Origin: Ramlibacter cellulosilyticus
GTDB taxonomy: Bacteria > Pseudomonadota > Gammaproteobacteria > Burkholderiales > Burkholderiaceae_C
Assembly: GCF_014297465.1 (NCBI RefSeq)
Contig: NZ_JACORT010000004.1
Location: 124,001 to 188,000, forward strand
DNA length: 64,000 bases
Direction: 5' to 3'
In this document: piece by piece, positions 18,674 through 27,090 of the stretch
Layout: every line of letters starts with the position of its first letter
Numbering within the stretch: the stretch's first letter is position 1
Program-made: the position numbers and the translations under genes
Notes under the pieces: model-generated
Told to the model about the DNA's origin: nothing
Databases searched by the model: none
The model's input: only the letters and a program-made list of their open reading frames with translations

Positions 18674-18716
18674 CACGCACATCCGGTTCGCATACCGACG
18701 CGGCCGCGGCATGTCG

Positions 18717-18750
18717 TCCTACACTCCGGCGCGCCGCGGGATGACAGGAT
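18717..18750 (+). promoter_or_regulatory. Putative promoter of the bph operon (TCCTACA - 21 bp - CAGGAT)
   Basis: TCCTACA at 18717-18723 is followed after 21 bp by CAGGAT at 18745-18750, 33 bp before the start codon of the heme oxygenase gene. It belongs to the recurrent motif set. Confidence 0.35.
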
Positions 18751-18782
18751 CGCGCCGACCCGACCCGATCTGATTCCAAAGG

Positions 18783-19406
18783 TTGACCTCGCACTTGCAC
18801 GCTGTTCCCGCCCGCTTTCCCGACGATCCGCCCGGCGACGCGCTCGCCGCCCTGCGCGGCGCCACGCGCGCCCACCACGACCGGGTCGACCGGCTCGTGG
18901 ACCTGCCCCGCATGCAGGACCGGGACCACTACACGCGCGTGCTGCAGGTCCTCGACGCCTTTCTGGCCGGATGGGAACCGGTGGTCGCCGCGGCGCTCGG
19001 TGCGCGCTGGCAACCCTGGCTTCAGGCGCGCTCGCGCCGTGCCTTCCTGCGGCAGGACCTGCGCGAACTCGGCGCGGCGCCGGATGCACCCGCGCGCATG
19101 CCGGCCCTGGCCGGCGGCGCAGCCGCGTGGGGCTCGGTCTACGTGATGGAAGGCTCCGCGCTCGGCGGGCAGTTCATCGCGCGCCACCTCTCGCACACGG
19201 GCGCGGAAGGCCGCTCCGCCGGTTCCTATTTCCGCGGCTGGGGCGAAGCCACCGGCGGGATGTGGCGCGACGTGCGCGGCCTGCTGGCGCAGGAGCTCGA
19301 CACCCCCGAGCGCATCGCGCAGGCCTGCGACGCCGCGCGCGAGACTTTCGACACCCTCGCCCACCTGCTGGAAGGCACGCTGCATGAGCGCACTCCCGCT
19401 GCCTGA
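18783..19406 (+). CDS. bphO: Biliverdin-producing heme oxygenase
   Basis: A 207-residue heme oxygenase of the bacterial BphO type. The proximal heme ligand is probably His32 in [11 protein letters not shown] (HxxxD), and the distal helix is [20 protein letters not shown]. It opens heme to biliverdin, the chromophore of the bacteriophytochrome encoded directly downstream, whose ATG lies 23 bp inside this gene. The start is uncertain: TTG 18783 is the longest frame, and TTG 18795 is an alternative with better spacing to the AAAGG upstream. First gene of the operon bphO-bphP-response regulator-hybrid kinase. Confidence 0.9.
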   Translation: MTSHLHAVPARFPDDPPGDALAALRGATRAHHDRVDRLVDLPRMQDRDHYTRVLQVLDAFLAGWEPVVAAALGARWQPWLQARSRRAFLRQDLRELGAAPDAPARMPALAGGAAAWGSVYVMEGSALGGQFIARHLSHTGAEGRSAGSYFRGWGEATGGMWRDVRGLLAQELDTPERIAQACDAARETFDTLAHLLEGTLHERTPAA

Positions 19407-21600
19407 CCTGTCGCAGTGCGCGGACGAACCGATCCGCACGCCGGGAGCGATCCAGCCGCACGGCCGGCTGGTCGTGCTCACCGCCGACACGGGCCGGCTG
19501 GTCGCCTACAGCGCCAACTGGCCCTCGGACGCCGCGGCGCGCGAAGCGCTGTCCATGTTGCCCGTCGACAGCCTGCGGCTGCAGCCTGGCAGCGGCCCCG
19601 CATGGCTCGGCAGCCTGCCGCTCGAAGGCCGCACCTGGGACGCAGCCGCGCACCGCCAGGGCGACCACGTCCTGGTGGAATACGAACCCGGCGGCCCCGC
19701 GGCCAGCATGGTGGCGCCGATCTACAGCGTCGCCCGCGACCTGCTGCCGGTGCTGCAGCAGGCCGAGTCGGTGGCCGCCCTGTGCGAGACGGTGGCGCGC
19801 GAGATGAAGCGGCTCACCGGCTTCGGCCGCTGCCTGATCTACCGCTTCGACAGCGACGGCCACGGCGAGGTGCTGGCCGAGCGCGCGGACCCGGGCTACC
19901 ACTCCTACGCGGGGCACCGCTTCCCCGCGAGCGACGTGCCCGCGCAGGCGCGCGAGCTCTATCGCGTGAACCACATCCGCCTGATCCCGGATGCCGACTA
20001 CGATCCGGTGCCGCTGCTGCCCGCGGCGGACGGCCCCGAGCCCGCGAACCTGGACCTCAGCTTCGCCGCGCTGCGCAGCGTTTCGCCGGTGCACCTCGAG
20101 TACATGCGCAACATGGGCACGCTGGCTTCCATGTCCGTGTCCATCGTGGTGGGCGGGCGGCTCTGGGGCCTGATCTCCTGCCACAACCGCGAGCCGCGGC
20201 ACCTGCCGTTCCAGACGCGCGTGGCGTGCGAGCACCTGGGACGGCTGCTGTCCCTGCAGATCCAGGCGCAGGAGGACAACGCGGAGGTCGCGCAGCGGCT
20301 CGCTCTGCACCAGCGCGTGCTGACGCTCGTGGCCCTGATGGCGGAAACCGACGGCACGCTGCAGCGCCTGACCGACCCCGAGCTCGCGATCGACCGGCTC
20401 ACGGGAGCGACCGGCGCCGCCGTGGTGCTCAACGACAGCTGCTGGACGATCGGCGAGACGCCGCCGCAGGACGACATCCGCAAGCTCGCGCACTGGATCG
20501 TGGCGCGCGGGGAGGACCTGTTCGCCACCGACCGCCTGCCCGAGGTGTACCCGGAAGGCGAGGCCCTGCTGCCCGCCTGCGCCGGCGTGCTGGCGATCTC
20601 CATCTCGCAGGTGCACCGGCACTGCGTGCTGTGGTTCCGTCCCGAACTGATCCAGACGATCCGGTGGGCCGGCGACCCGCGCAAGACCCTGCCGGCGCAC
20701 GGGCGCATCCATCCGCGGCAAAGCTTCGAGAGCTGGCAGGAGCGCGTGCGCGGCCGCAGCGCCCCCTGGCTGCCCGCGCAGCAGGCGGCCGTGTCGGAAC
20801 TGCGGCAGGCGCTCATCGCGCTGGTGCTGCGGCGCGCCGAGGAAATGGCGGGCCACGCCGTCGAACTCGGGCGCGTCAACAAGGAACTGGAAGCCTTCAG
20901 CTACACCGTCTCGCACGACCTGCGCGCGCCCATGCGCCACATCGCGGGCTACGTGGACCTGGTGCTGGAGGACAACGCGGACAAGCTCGATGACCGCGCG
21001 CGCCGCTACCTGCGCCACGTGAAGGACGCGGCGTCGTACGCCGGCCAGCTCGTGGACGCGCTGCTCGACTTCTCGCGGCTGGGCCGCTCCGGCCTGAGGC
21101 CCTCGGCGGTGGACAGCGCGGTGCTGGTGGAGGACCTCGTGGAGGAACTGCGCCAGCAGGAACGCGGCCGCGCGATCGAATGGGACGTCGCCGGCAAGCT
21201 GCCCATGCTCTGGGCGGATCCGCTGCTGCTGCAGGTCGCGGTGCGCAACCTGCTGGGCAACGCGGTGAAGTACACGCGCGGCCGCGCGCCGGCGCGCATC
21301 CGCGTCACCGCGGTGTCGCTGCCCGAGGGCGACGGACTGGAAATCAGCGACAACGGCGTGGGCTTCCCGATGAAGTACGTCGGCAAGCTGTTCGGCGTCT
21401 TCCAGCGGCTGCACCGCACCGAGGATTTCGATGGCACCGGCATCGGCCTGGCCAACGTGAAACGCATCGTCGAACGCCATGGCGGCAACGTCTGGGCGCG
21501 CGGCGAGCCCGACCGGGGGGCCACGTTCGGCTTCGTGCTGCCGCCCCGACCCAAGAACAACGAGGGGGCCGCCGGCGCGCGCCCCGAGGAGTCTGCCTGA
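19384..21600 (+). CDS. bphP: Bacteriophytochrome histidine kinase
   Basis: A 738-residue red/far-red photoreceptor. Order of domains: PAS with the chromophore-attachment Cys12 ([20 protein letters not shown]), GAF with the PASDVP motif near residue 183 that contacts biliverdin, PHY (about 310-490, with WGLISCHNREPR at the GAF-PHY boundary), HisKA with phospho-acceptor His511 (YTVSHDLRAPMRH) and a HATPase domain ending in FGVFQRLHRTEDFDGTGIGL. Light-driven isomerisation of biliverdin should control autophosphorylation. No receiver is fused; the next gene, starting within the stop codon (TGATG), supplies one. The kinase part belongs to the HWE-unlike, classical HisKA type. Confidence 0.96.
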   Translation: MSALPLPDLSQCADEPIRTPGAIQPHGRLVVLTADTGRLVAYSANWPSDAAAREALSMLPVDSLRLQPGSGPAWLGSLPLEGRTWDAAAHRQGDHVLVEYEPGGPAASMVAPIYSVARDLLPVLQQAESVAALCETVAREMKRLTGFGRCLIYRFDSDGHGEVLAERADPGYHSYAGHRFPASDVPAQARELYRVNHIRLIPDADYDPVPLLPAADGPEPANLDLSFAALRSVSPVHLEYMRNMGTLASMSVSIVVGGRLWGLISCHNREPRHLPFQTRVACEHLGRLLSLQIQAQEDNAEVAQRLALHQRVLTLVALMAETDGTLQRLTDPELAIDRLTGATGAAVVLNDSCWTIGETPPQDDIRKLAHWIVARGEDLFATDRLPEVYPEGEALLPACAGVLAISISQVHRHCVLWFRPELIQTIRWAGDPRKTLPAHGRIHPRQSFESWQERVRGRSAPWLPAQQAAVSELRQALIALVLRRAEEMAGHAVELGRVNKELEAFSYTVSHDLRAPMRHIAGYVDLVLEDNADKLDDRARRYLRHVKDAASYAGQLVDALLDFSRLGRSGLRPSAVDSAVLVEDLVEELRQQERGRAIEWDVAGKLPMLWADPLLLQVAVRNLLGNAVKYTRGRAPARIRVTAVSLPEGDGLEISDNGVGFPMKYVGKLFGVFQRLHRTEDFDGTGIGLANVKRIVERHGGNVWARGEPDRGATFGFVLPPRPKNNEGAAGARPEESA

Positions 21601-22058
21601 TGCTCAAGCCCATCCTGCTGGTCGAGGATGACCCCCGCGACCTCGAACTGACCCTGGTGGCGCTCGAACGCAGCCAGCTCGCCAACGAAGTGATCGTCGT
21701 GCGGGACGGCGAGGCGGCGCTGGAGTACCTGACCCGCTCGGGCGAATACGCCGCGCGGCCCGAAGGCAATCCCGCCGTGATCCTGCTGGACCTGAAGCTG
21801 CCGAAGGTGAACGGCCTGGAGGTGCTGCAGACCGTGCGCAGCACCGATCCCCTGCGCAGCGTGCCGGTGGTGATGCTCACGTCGTCGCACGAGGAATCGG
21901 ACGTGCTGCGCAGCTACCAGCTGGGCGTGAACGCGTACGTGGTGAAGCCCGTCGAGTTCAAGCAGTTCGTCGAGGCCATCGCGGACCTCGGCATCTTCTG
22001 GGCCGTGCTCAACGAGCCGCCGCCGGGGTCGCTCCGGACGAGGCGGCGGCATGACTGA
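21600..22058 (+). CDS. Single-domain response regulator (Rcp-type)
   Basis: A 152-residue receiver domain with no output domain. Acidic pocket in LLVEDDPRD, phospho-acceptor Asp64 (ILLDLKLPKVNG), Thr94 and Lys116 (VVKPVEF). Its ATG overlaps the bphP TGA by one base. Stand-alone receivers of this kind (Rcp1-like) are the usual partners of phytochromes. It probably carries phosphate from BphP to the following hybrid kinase or to a distant target. Its end overlaps the next gene by 8 bp. Confidence 0.94.
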   Translation: MLKPILLVEDDPRDLELTLVALERSQLANEVIVVRDGEAALEYLTRSGEYAARPEGNPAVILLDLKLPKVNGLEVLQTVRSTDPLRSVPVVMLTSSHEESDVLRSYQLGVNAYVVKPVEFKQFVEAIADLGIFWAVLNEPPPGSLRTRRRHD

Positions 22059-23997
22059 GGCGCGGGAGGACACCCGCCCCCTGCGGACGCTCCTGGTCGA
22101 GGACTCGCGGCTCGACGTGGAGCTGCTGCGCGTGCAGCTCGAGCGCGCCTATCCCAACGTGCGGCTGGACGTGCTGCGCGAGGAGGCGGCGTTCGTCGAC
22201 GCGCTGCGCGGCGAACGCTGGGACCTGATCCTCTCCGACTACGAGCTGCCCGGCTTCACCGGCGCCGACCTGCTGGAGCACCGCAACCGCATCGCGCCGC
22301 AGACGCCCTTCATCTTCGTCTCCGGCGTCATCGGCGAAGACAACGCCGTGGAACTGCTCAAGCGCGGTGCGACCGACTACGTGAGCAAGTCGCGGCTGGC
22401 GCGGCTCGCGCCCGTGCTGCAGCGCGCGCTGCGCGAGGTGGACGACCGCCGCGGCCGCGAACTGGCGGAGCGCCAGCTGCGCCACGCGGACATCATCTTC
22501 GCGCGCGTGGTCGACGGCCTGCGCGATTACGCCGTCATACTGCTGGACGACGCCGGCTGCATCCAGTTCTGGAACCAGGCCGCGCGCAGCATCTTCGGCT
22601 ACGAGGCCGGGGAGGTGCTCGGGCGCTCCGCCGCCCTGCTCTTCCCGCCCGAGGCGCAGCCCGAGGCCGCCCTGGGCGCGGAGATGGACCAGGCGCGCAC
22701 GTCCGGCAAGGCGAGCGACAACCGCTGGCTGATCGCGCGCGACGGCCGCCGGCTGTGGGCCGAAGGCGTGCTCACCGCGCTGGACAACGAGGACGGCCGC
22801 GGCGGCTTCTGCAAGCTGGTGCACGACGCCACCGAGCGCTACCTCGCGGCCGAGGCGCTGCGCGCCGCGAAGGAGGAAGCCGACCGGGCGAACCAGTCCA
22901 AGGACCGCTTCCTAGCCGTGCTGTCGCACGAACTGCGCACGCCGCTCGCGCCGATCACCACCGCCGTGCACGTGCTGGAGAAGGTCGCCCAGGTCGACAT
23001 GCGCCACCGCGAGCTGCTGCCCATGATCCGGCGCAACGTGGCGCTGGAGGCGCGGCTGATCGACGACCTGCTGGACCTCACCGCCATCAGCGCCGGCAAG
23101 GTCCACCTGCAGCGCGAGCGCGTCGACATGCACCAGCTCACGCAGGCCGTCGTGGCCATGGTGCAGGAGACGCTCAAGGACAAGGAGATCCGGCTGGACC
23201 TGCAGCTGGAGGCGGCGAACCCGTGGGTGGACGCCGACCAGGCACGCATGCAGCAGGTGCTGTGGAACATCATCCGCAACGCGAGCAAGTTCACGCCGCG
23301 CGGCGGCCGCATCGTGGTGCGCACGCGCGACGTCGACGGCCGGTTCACGCTGGATTGCACGGACACCGGGATCGGCATCTCGCCCGAGGCGCTGCCGCGC
23401 ATCTTCCGTCCCTTCGAACAGGCGGACGCGGAAGTCTCCAAGCGCTACGGCGGCCTCGGCCTGGGCCTGGCGATCGCGCAGGGCCTGATGGCGCAGCATG
23501 GCGGACAGATCGTCGCCAGCAGCGACGGACGCGGCAACGGCTCCACCTTCAGCATCGGCATGCATTGCGCCGGCTCCTTGCCGCAGCCGGACGCGGCGCC
23601 GCGCCCCGAGTCCGCGCCGGTGGACGGCGGGCGCAAGCGCGTGCTGCTGGTGGAGGACAACGAGGACGCCGCCGTGGCGCTGGCGATGTGCCTCGAGGAG
23701 TACGGGTACGTCGTGCATCACGTCGCCACGTGCGCCGATGCGCTGCGGACGGCCCGCTCGCAGGCGTTCGATGCGGTGCTCACCGACCTGGGCCTGCCCG
23801 ATGGCAGCGGCATCGACGTGGGCCGCGCCCTGGCCAAGGACCTGCCGGTGGTCGCGCTCAGCGGCTACGGCCGCGAGCAGGACCGGCAGCGCTCGGCCGA
23901 GGCAGGCTTCGCCGCCCACCTCGTGAAGCCCGCGGACCCCGCGGAAGTCCACGCCACGCTCACCGACGTGCTGTCCGGCCACGCCATCGGCGCGTAG
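22051..23997 (+). CDS. Hybrid sensor histidine kinase (REC-PAS-HisKA-HATPase-REC)
   Basis: A 648-residue soluble protein: N-terminal receiver (about 10-130, LILSDYELPGFTG), PAS (about 150-270, QFWNQAARSIFGYEAGEVLG), HisKA with His293 (VLSHELRTPLAP), HATPase (RPFEQADAEVSKRYGGLGLGLAIAQ region) and a C-terminal receiver (about 530-645, AVLTDLGLPDGSGIDVG). It is the fourth and last gene of the photosensory operon, so it may integrate the bacteriophytochrome signal through its N-terminal receiver. No output gene is attached; the final target is elsewhere. A hairpin without T-tract follows at 24028-24047. Confidence 0.93.
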   Translation: MTEAREDTRPLRTLLVEDSRLDVELLRVQLERAYPNVRLDVLREEAAFVDALRGERWDLILSDYELPGFTGADLLEHRNRIAPQTPFIFVSGVIGEDNAVELLKRGATDYVSKSRLARLAPVLQRALREVDDRRGRELAERQLRHADIIFARVVDGLRDYAVILLDDAGCIQFWNQAARSIFGYEAGEVLGRSAALLFPPEAQPEAALGAEMDQARTSGKASDNRWLIARDGRRLWAEGVLTALDNEDGRGGFCKLVHDATERYLAAEALRAAKEEADRANQSKDRFLAVLSHELRTPLAPITTAVHVLEKVAQVDMRHRELLPMIRRNVALEARLIDDLLDLTAISAGKVHLQRERVDMHQLTQAVVAMVQETLKDKEIRLDLQLEAANPWVDADQARMQQVLWNIIRNASKFTPRGGRIVVRTRDVDGRFTLDCTDTGIGISPEALPRIFRPFEQADAEVSKRYGGLGLGLAIAQGLMAQHGGQIVASSDGRGNGSTFSIGMHCAGSLPQPDAAPRPESAPVDGGRKRVLLVEDNEDAAVALAMCLEEYGYVVHHVATCADALRTARSQAFDAVLTDLGLPDGSGIDVGRALAKDLPVVALSGYGREQDRQRSAEAGFAAHLVKPADPAEVHATLTDVLSGHAIGA

Positions 23998-24049
23998 GCC
24001 GCGCGTAGCACAGCGGGTTGCCCGCGTCGGACGGTGCTTGCCGTCCGGG

Positions 24050-24083
24050 TCTTACAGCCGGGCTTTCGCGCGGCTCCCAGAAT
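24050..24083 (+). promoter_or_regulatory. Putative bipartite promoter (TCTTACA - 21 bp - CAGAAT)
   Basis: TCTTACA at 24050-24056 and CAGAAT at 24078-24083 precede the repeat lipoprotein gene at 24118. One base differs from the TCCTACA seen elsewhere; the spacing is the same. Confidence 0.35.
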
Positions 24084-24117
24084 TCAGGTCACCAACCAAA
24101 CCAAAGGGAGTCTTGCC

Positions 24118-24432
24118 ATGCGCCAAACCGCTTTCATCCTCGCCGGCCTCGTGTCCGCCGCGTCCATCGGCCTCGTCGGCTGCGACGTGCAGAAGACCCA
24201 GGAAGGCAACGTGACCGTGCCGAAGTACGAAGTGTCCAAGACCCAGGAAGGCGACGTGACGCTGCCGAAGTACGACGTGGACGCGCCCAAGGTGGACGTG
24301 ACCACCGAGAAGAAGGAAGTCGAGGTGCCGAAGGTCGGCGTCTACACCGAGAAGGAGACCCTCACGATCCCGAAGGTGGAAGTCACGCCCGCCAAGGACC
24401 GTGACGACGACAAGGTTGCCGAGAAGAAGTAA
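24118..24432 (+). CDS. Small lipoprotein with PKY-type tandem repeats
   Basis: A 104-residue protein with a lipoprotein signal (LAGLVSAASIGLVGC, Cys22). The mature part is built from short repeats: KTQEGNVTVPKYEV and KTQEGDVTLPKYDV are a 15-residue tandem duplication, followed by looser copies of PKVxV. The pattern of alternating Val, Lys and Pro suggests extended beta-strands on the periplasmic face of a membrane. AAAGGGAG precedes the ATG, and a strong terminator follows. Function unknown; I do not recognise a named family. Confidence 0.75.
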   Translation: MRQTAFILAGLVSAASIGLVGCDVQKTQEGNVTVPKYEVSKTQEGDVTLPKYDVDAPKVDVTTEKKEVEVPKVGVYTEKETLTIPKVEVTPAKDRDDDKVAEKK

Positions 24433-24459
24433 ACAACAACAGCGCTACCAGGGTTACCG

Positions 24460-24486
24460 GGGCCGGCTTGCCGGCCCTTTTCCTTT
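24460..24486 (+). terminator. Rho-independent terminator after the repeat lipoprotein
   Basis: GGGCCGGC (24460-24467) pairs with GCCGGCCC (24470-24477) across a two-base TT loop and is followed by TTTTCCTTTT. It abuts the stop codon of umuD on the other strand and could limit read-through into it. Confidence 0.88.
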
Positions 24487-24888
24487 TCAGCGGAACTTGC
24501 GGATGGCGGCCGTCACCACGCCGCAGATCGTCAGCACCTGGCCTTCGCGCGGCACGATGTCGGGAAAGGTCGGGTCCGCGGCCACGAGCTTCACGCGGCC
24601 CGCGCGCCGGTGCAGGTACTTCACGGTGAAGTCGTTGTCGACCTCCGCCACGACGATGTCGCCGTGCACCGGGTCGAGCGCGCGGTTCACGACCAGGATG
24701 TCGCCGTCGGCCACGCCGGCGCCGTGCATGGAAGTGCCGCGCACGCGCCAGAAGAAGGTCGCGGCCGGATGCGTGATGAGCAGGTCGTTCAGGTCGTGGC
24801 GCTTCTCCGCGAAATCGTCGGCGGGCGACGGGAAGCCGGCGCGCACCGTGCCCTGCACCATCGGCAGCGGCAGCGGCGCTCCGGCCAC
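24487..24888 (-). CDS. umuD: UmuD, LexA-like self-cleaving SOS mutagenesis protein
   Basis: With the start placed at GTG 24888 the protein has 133 residues. The Ala-Gly cleavage site (VRAGFPSPADDF, residues 17-18), catalytic Ser53 (GTSMHG) and Lys90 (FTVKYLHR) of S24 peptidases are all present, and the order of segments matches UmuD over its length. RecA-induced self-cleavage would give UmuD', the partner of UmuC in DNA polymerase V. The start is uncertain: no start has a good ribosome site, and ATG 24861 or GTG 24924 are alternatives. A LexA-like box lies just upstream. umuC is 5.9 kb downstream, beyond the photosensory operon. Confidence 0.9.
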   Translation of the reverse strand: MAGAPLPLPMVQGTVRAGFPSPADDFAEKRHDLNDLLITHPAATFFWRVRGTSMHGAGVADGDILVVNRALDPVHGDIVVAEVDNDFTVKYLHRRAGRVKLVAADPTFPDIVPREGQVLTICGVVTAAIRKFR

Positions 24889-24916
24889 GAAGGGCCACGG
24901 ACACGATCGGCGACAA

Positions 24917-24932
24917 CTGTACACGCGTCCAG
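24917..24932 (-). promoter_or_regulatory. LexA-like SOS box upstream of umuD
   Basis: On the plus strand the site reads CTGTACACGCGTCCAG, that is CTGT-N8-CCAG, one base away from the CTGT-N8-ACAG consensus. It overlaps TATACT on the minus strand, a good -10 for umuD, so LexA binding would block it. This fits SOS control. Confidence 0.65.
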
Positions 24933-25117
24933 TATAGCCACGCGGGCCGCGCGCAGCCTGCGGCGAGGCTGACGTCGCGGTGCGCGCGGGACCTGCGATG
25001 CGGCGTTGTCTGGCACGCGTGCAGGACAAGGCCGCCACCTGATCAACTCACACCCAATGCACATCGAAGGCGCTTAGACTCTGGGCCCACCGGCCCCGCG
25101 AGCCGGACGCCTCGCCC

Positions 25118-27085
25118 GTGCCACACAACGCCATACCTGCCCACGTCCTGCTGGTCGACGACCAGCCCGCCAACCTGCTGGCCCTGGAAGCCGCACTGGA
25201 TTCGCTCGGCGTGAACCTCGTGCGCGCCGTCTCCGGCACGCAGGCGCTCGCCGCGCTGGAGAAGCAGGACTTCGCCGCCGTGCTGCTCGACGTCCGCATG
25301 CCGGGCATGGACGGCTTCGAGGTCGCCCGCGAGATCCGCTCGCGCGCGCGCTCCCGCTTCACGCCCATCCTCTTCGTCACCGCGGGCGACGACCCCGACG
25401 AAGCCATGCTCTCGGCCTACGCGCTCGGCGCGGTCGACTTCCTCTCGAAGCCGCTGCGCAGCGAAGTGCTGCAGGCGAAGGTCGGCGTGTTCGTGGAGCT
25501 CTATCGCAGCAAGGAGGAGTTGCGCGTGCGCGAGCGGCGCGACTTCGAGCAGCGGCTGGAAGCCAAGGAGGAGCGCTACCGCGCGCTCTTCGAGTCCATC
25601 GACGAGGGCTTCTGCGTCGTCAAGCTGCTGCGCGGCCCCGACGGCGAGGTGTACGACCTGCGCTACGAGGAGGCCAACGAGGCCTTCAGCATGCACACCG
25701 GGCTGGAGAACCCGGTCGGCAAGACCATGCGCGAACTCGTGCCCGGCTACGAGGGCACGCGCTTTCCCGTGTACGACCGCGTCGCGCGCACCGGCGAGGC
25801 GACGCGCTTTGTGCAGGAAGACCGCACCATGCAGCGCTGGTTCGACATCTACGCGAGCCGGCTCGGCGCGCCGGGTGGCGACCTCGTCGCGGTGCTCTTC
25901 TCGGACATCACGCAGCGCCTGCTCGCCGAGCAGGACCTGCGCCGGCTCAACGAGGAACTCGCGCAGGCCAACCGCCGCAAGACCGAGTTCCTCGCCACGC
26001 TCGCGCACGAGCTGCGCAACCCGCTCGCGCCCTTGTCCAACGGCCTGCACCTCATGCGCATGGCCTCCACCAAGCCGGAGCTGCTGGAGAAGACCCGCCA
26101 GATGATGGAGCGGCAGATCCAGCACATGGTGCACCTCGTCGACGACCTGCTGGACGTCGCGCGCATCAGCACCGGCAAGGTGGAACTGCGCCGCAGCCGC
26201 ATCGACCTGCGGGACGTGGTCGCCACCGCCGTGGAGACCAGCGCCTCGCTGGTCGAGGCGGGCGGCCACCAGCTCACCGTGGACGTGCCCGACGAGCCGC
26301 TGCCCATGGACGCCGACCCGACGCGCATCGCGCAGGTGGTCAGCAACCTCCTGAACAATGCCGCCAAGTACACGCCGCAGGCCGGACGCATCGCCCTGCA
26401 GGTGCGCGTGGAAGGCAACGAGGCCGTGCTGAGCGTCAGCGACACCGGCATCGGCCTCGCCCCCGACGCGCTCGACAAGGTGTTCGAGATGTTCGCCCAG
26501 GTCCCCGGTGCGGGCAAGCCGCAAGGGGGCCTCGGCATCGGCCTGTCGCTGGTACAAAGCCTGGTGGCGCTGCATGGCGGCAGCGTCTCCGCATCCAGCC
26601 GCGGCCCCGGCCAGGGCAGCACGTTCGCCGTGCGCCTGCCGCTCCTTTCGCCCGATTCGGAGGTGACCACCCTTATGTCGCAGCCCGCAAGCTCCACCCA
26701 GCCCGACCAGCTGCACGTGCTGGTCGTCGACGACAACACCGATGCCGCCGAAAGCCTCGGCGTGCTCCTGGACATCGAGGGCCACGCGGCCCACATCGCG
26801 CACACCGGCGCCGAGGCGCTGCAGCTCGCGCAGACGCAGCCGCTGGACGTCGTGTTCCTCGACATCGGCCTGCCCGACATGACGGGCTACGACGTCGCCA
26901 AGCGCATGCGCCTGCTGCCGAGCATGCAGAAGACGCTGCTCGTGGCGCTCACCGGCTGGGGCACGGAAGACGACCGCCAGCGCACGCGCGATGCCGGCTT
27001 CGACCGGCACCTCACGAAGCCCGCGGAACTGCCCGCCGTCGAGGAATTGCTGCGCGCCGCGGCGCAGGCCAAGCGCGACGGCTAG
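25118..27085 (+). CDS. Hybrid sensor histidine kinase (REC-PAS-HisKA-HATPase-REC)
   Basis: A 655-residue soluble hybrid kinase starting at GTG 25118. N-terminal receiver (VLLVDDQPANLLALEAAL; acceptor Asp in LLDVRMPGMDG), a PAS-like sensor (about 150-270, ALFESIDEGFCVV), HisKA (TLAHELRNPLAP, His near 297), HATPase (DTGIGLAPDALDKVFEMFAQV) and a C-terminal receiver (VFLDIGLPDMTGYDV). TAGACT at about 25075 is a possible -10. The architecture parallels the last gene of the photosensory operon, but this gene is transcribed alone. The signal is unknown. Confidence 0.93.
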   Translation: MPHNAIPAHVLLVDDQPANLLALEAALDSLGVNLVRAVSGTQALAALEKQDFAAVLLDVRMPGMDGFEVAREIRSRARSRFTPILFVTAGDDPDEAMLSAYALGAVDFLSKPLRSEVLQAKVGVFVELYRSKEELRVRERRDFEQRLEAKEERYRALFESIDEGFCVVKLLRGPDGEVYDLRYEEANEAFSMHTGLENPVGKTMRELVPGYEGTRFPVYDRVARTGEATRFVQEDRTMQRWFDIYASRLGAPGGDLVAVLFSDITQRLLAEQDLRRLNEELAQANRRKTEFLATLAHELRNPLAPLSNGLHLMRMASTKPELLEKTRQMMERQIQHMVHLVDDLLDVARISTGKVELRRSRIDLRDVVATAVETSASLVEAGGHQLTVDVPDEPLPMDADPTRIAQVVSNLLNNAAKYTPQAGRIALQVRVEGNEAVLSVSDTGIGLAPDALDKVFEMFAQVPGAGKPQGGLGIGLSLVQSLVALHGGSVSASSRGPGQGSTFAVRLPLLSPDSEVTTLMSQPASSTQPDQLHVLVVDDNTDAAESLGVLLDIEGHAAHIAHTGAEALQLAQTQPLDVVFLDIGLPDMTGYDVAKRMRLLPSMQKTLLVALTGWGTEDDRQRTRDAGFDRHLTKPAELPAVEELLRAAAQAKRDG

Positions 27086-27090
27086 GAGCG

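Noticed and set aside
24028..24047. Hairpin CGGACGG/CCGTCCG after the photosensory operon as a terminator
   Set aside because: The stem is short, there is no T-tract, and it lies next to the promoter-like motif of the next gene, so it is not listed as a terminator.
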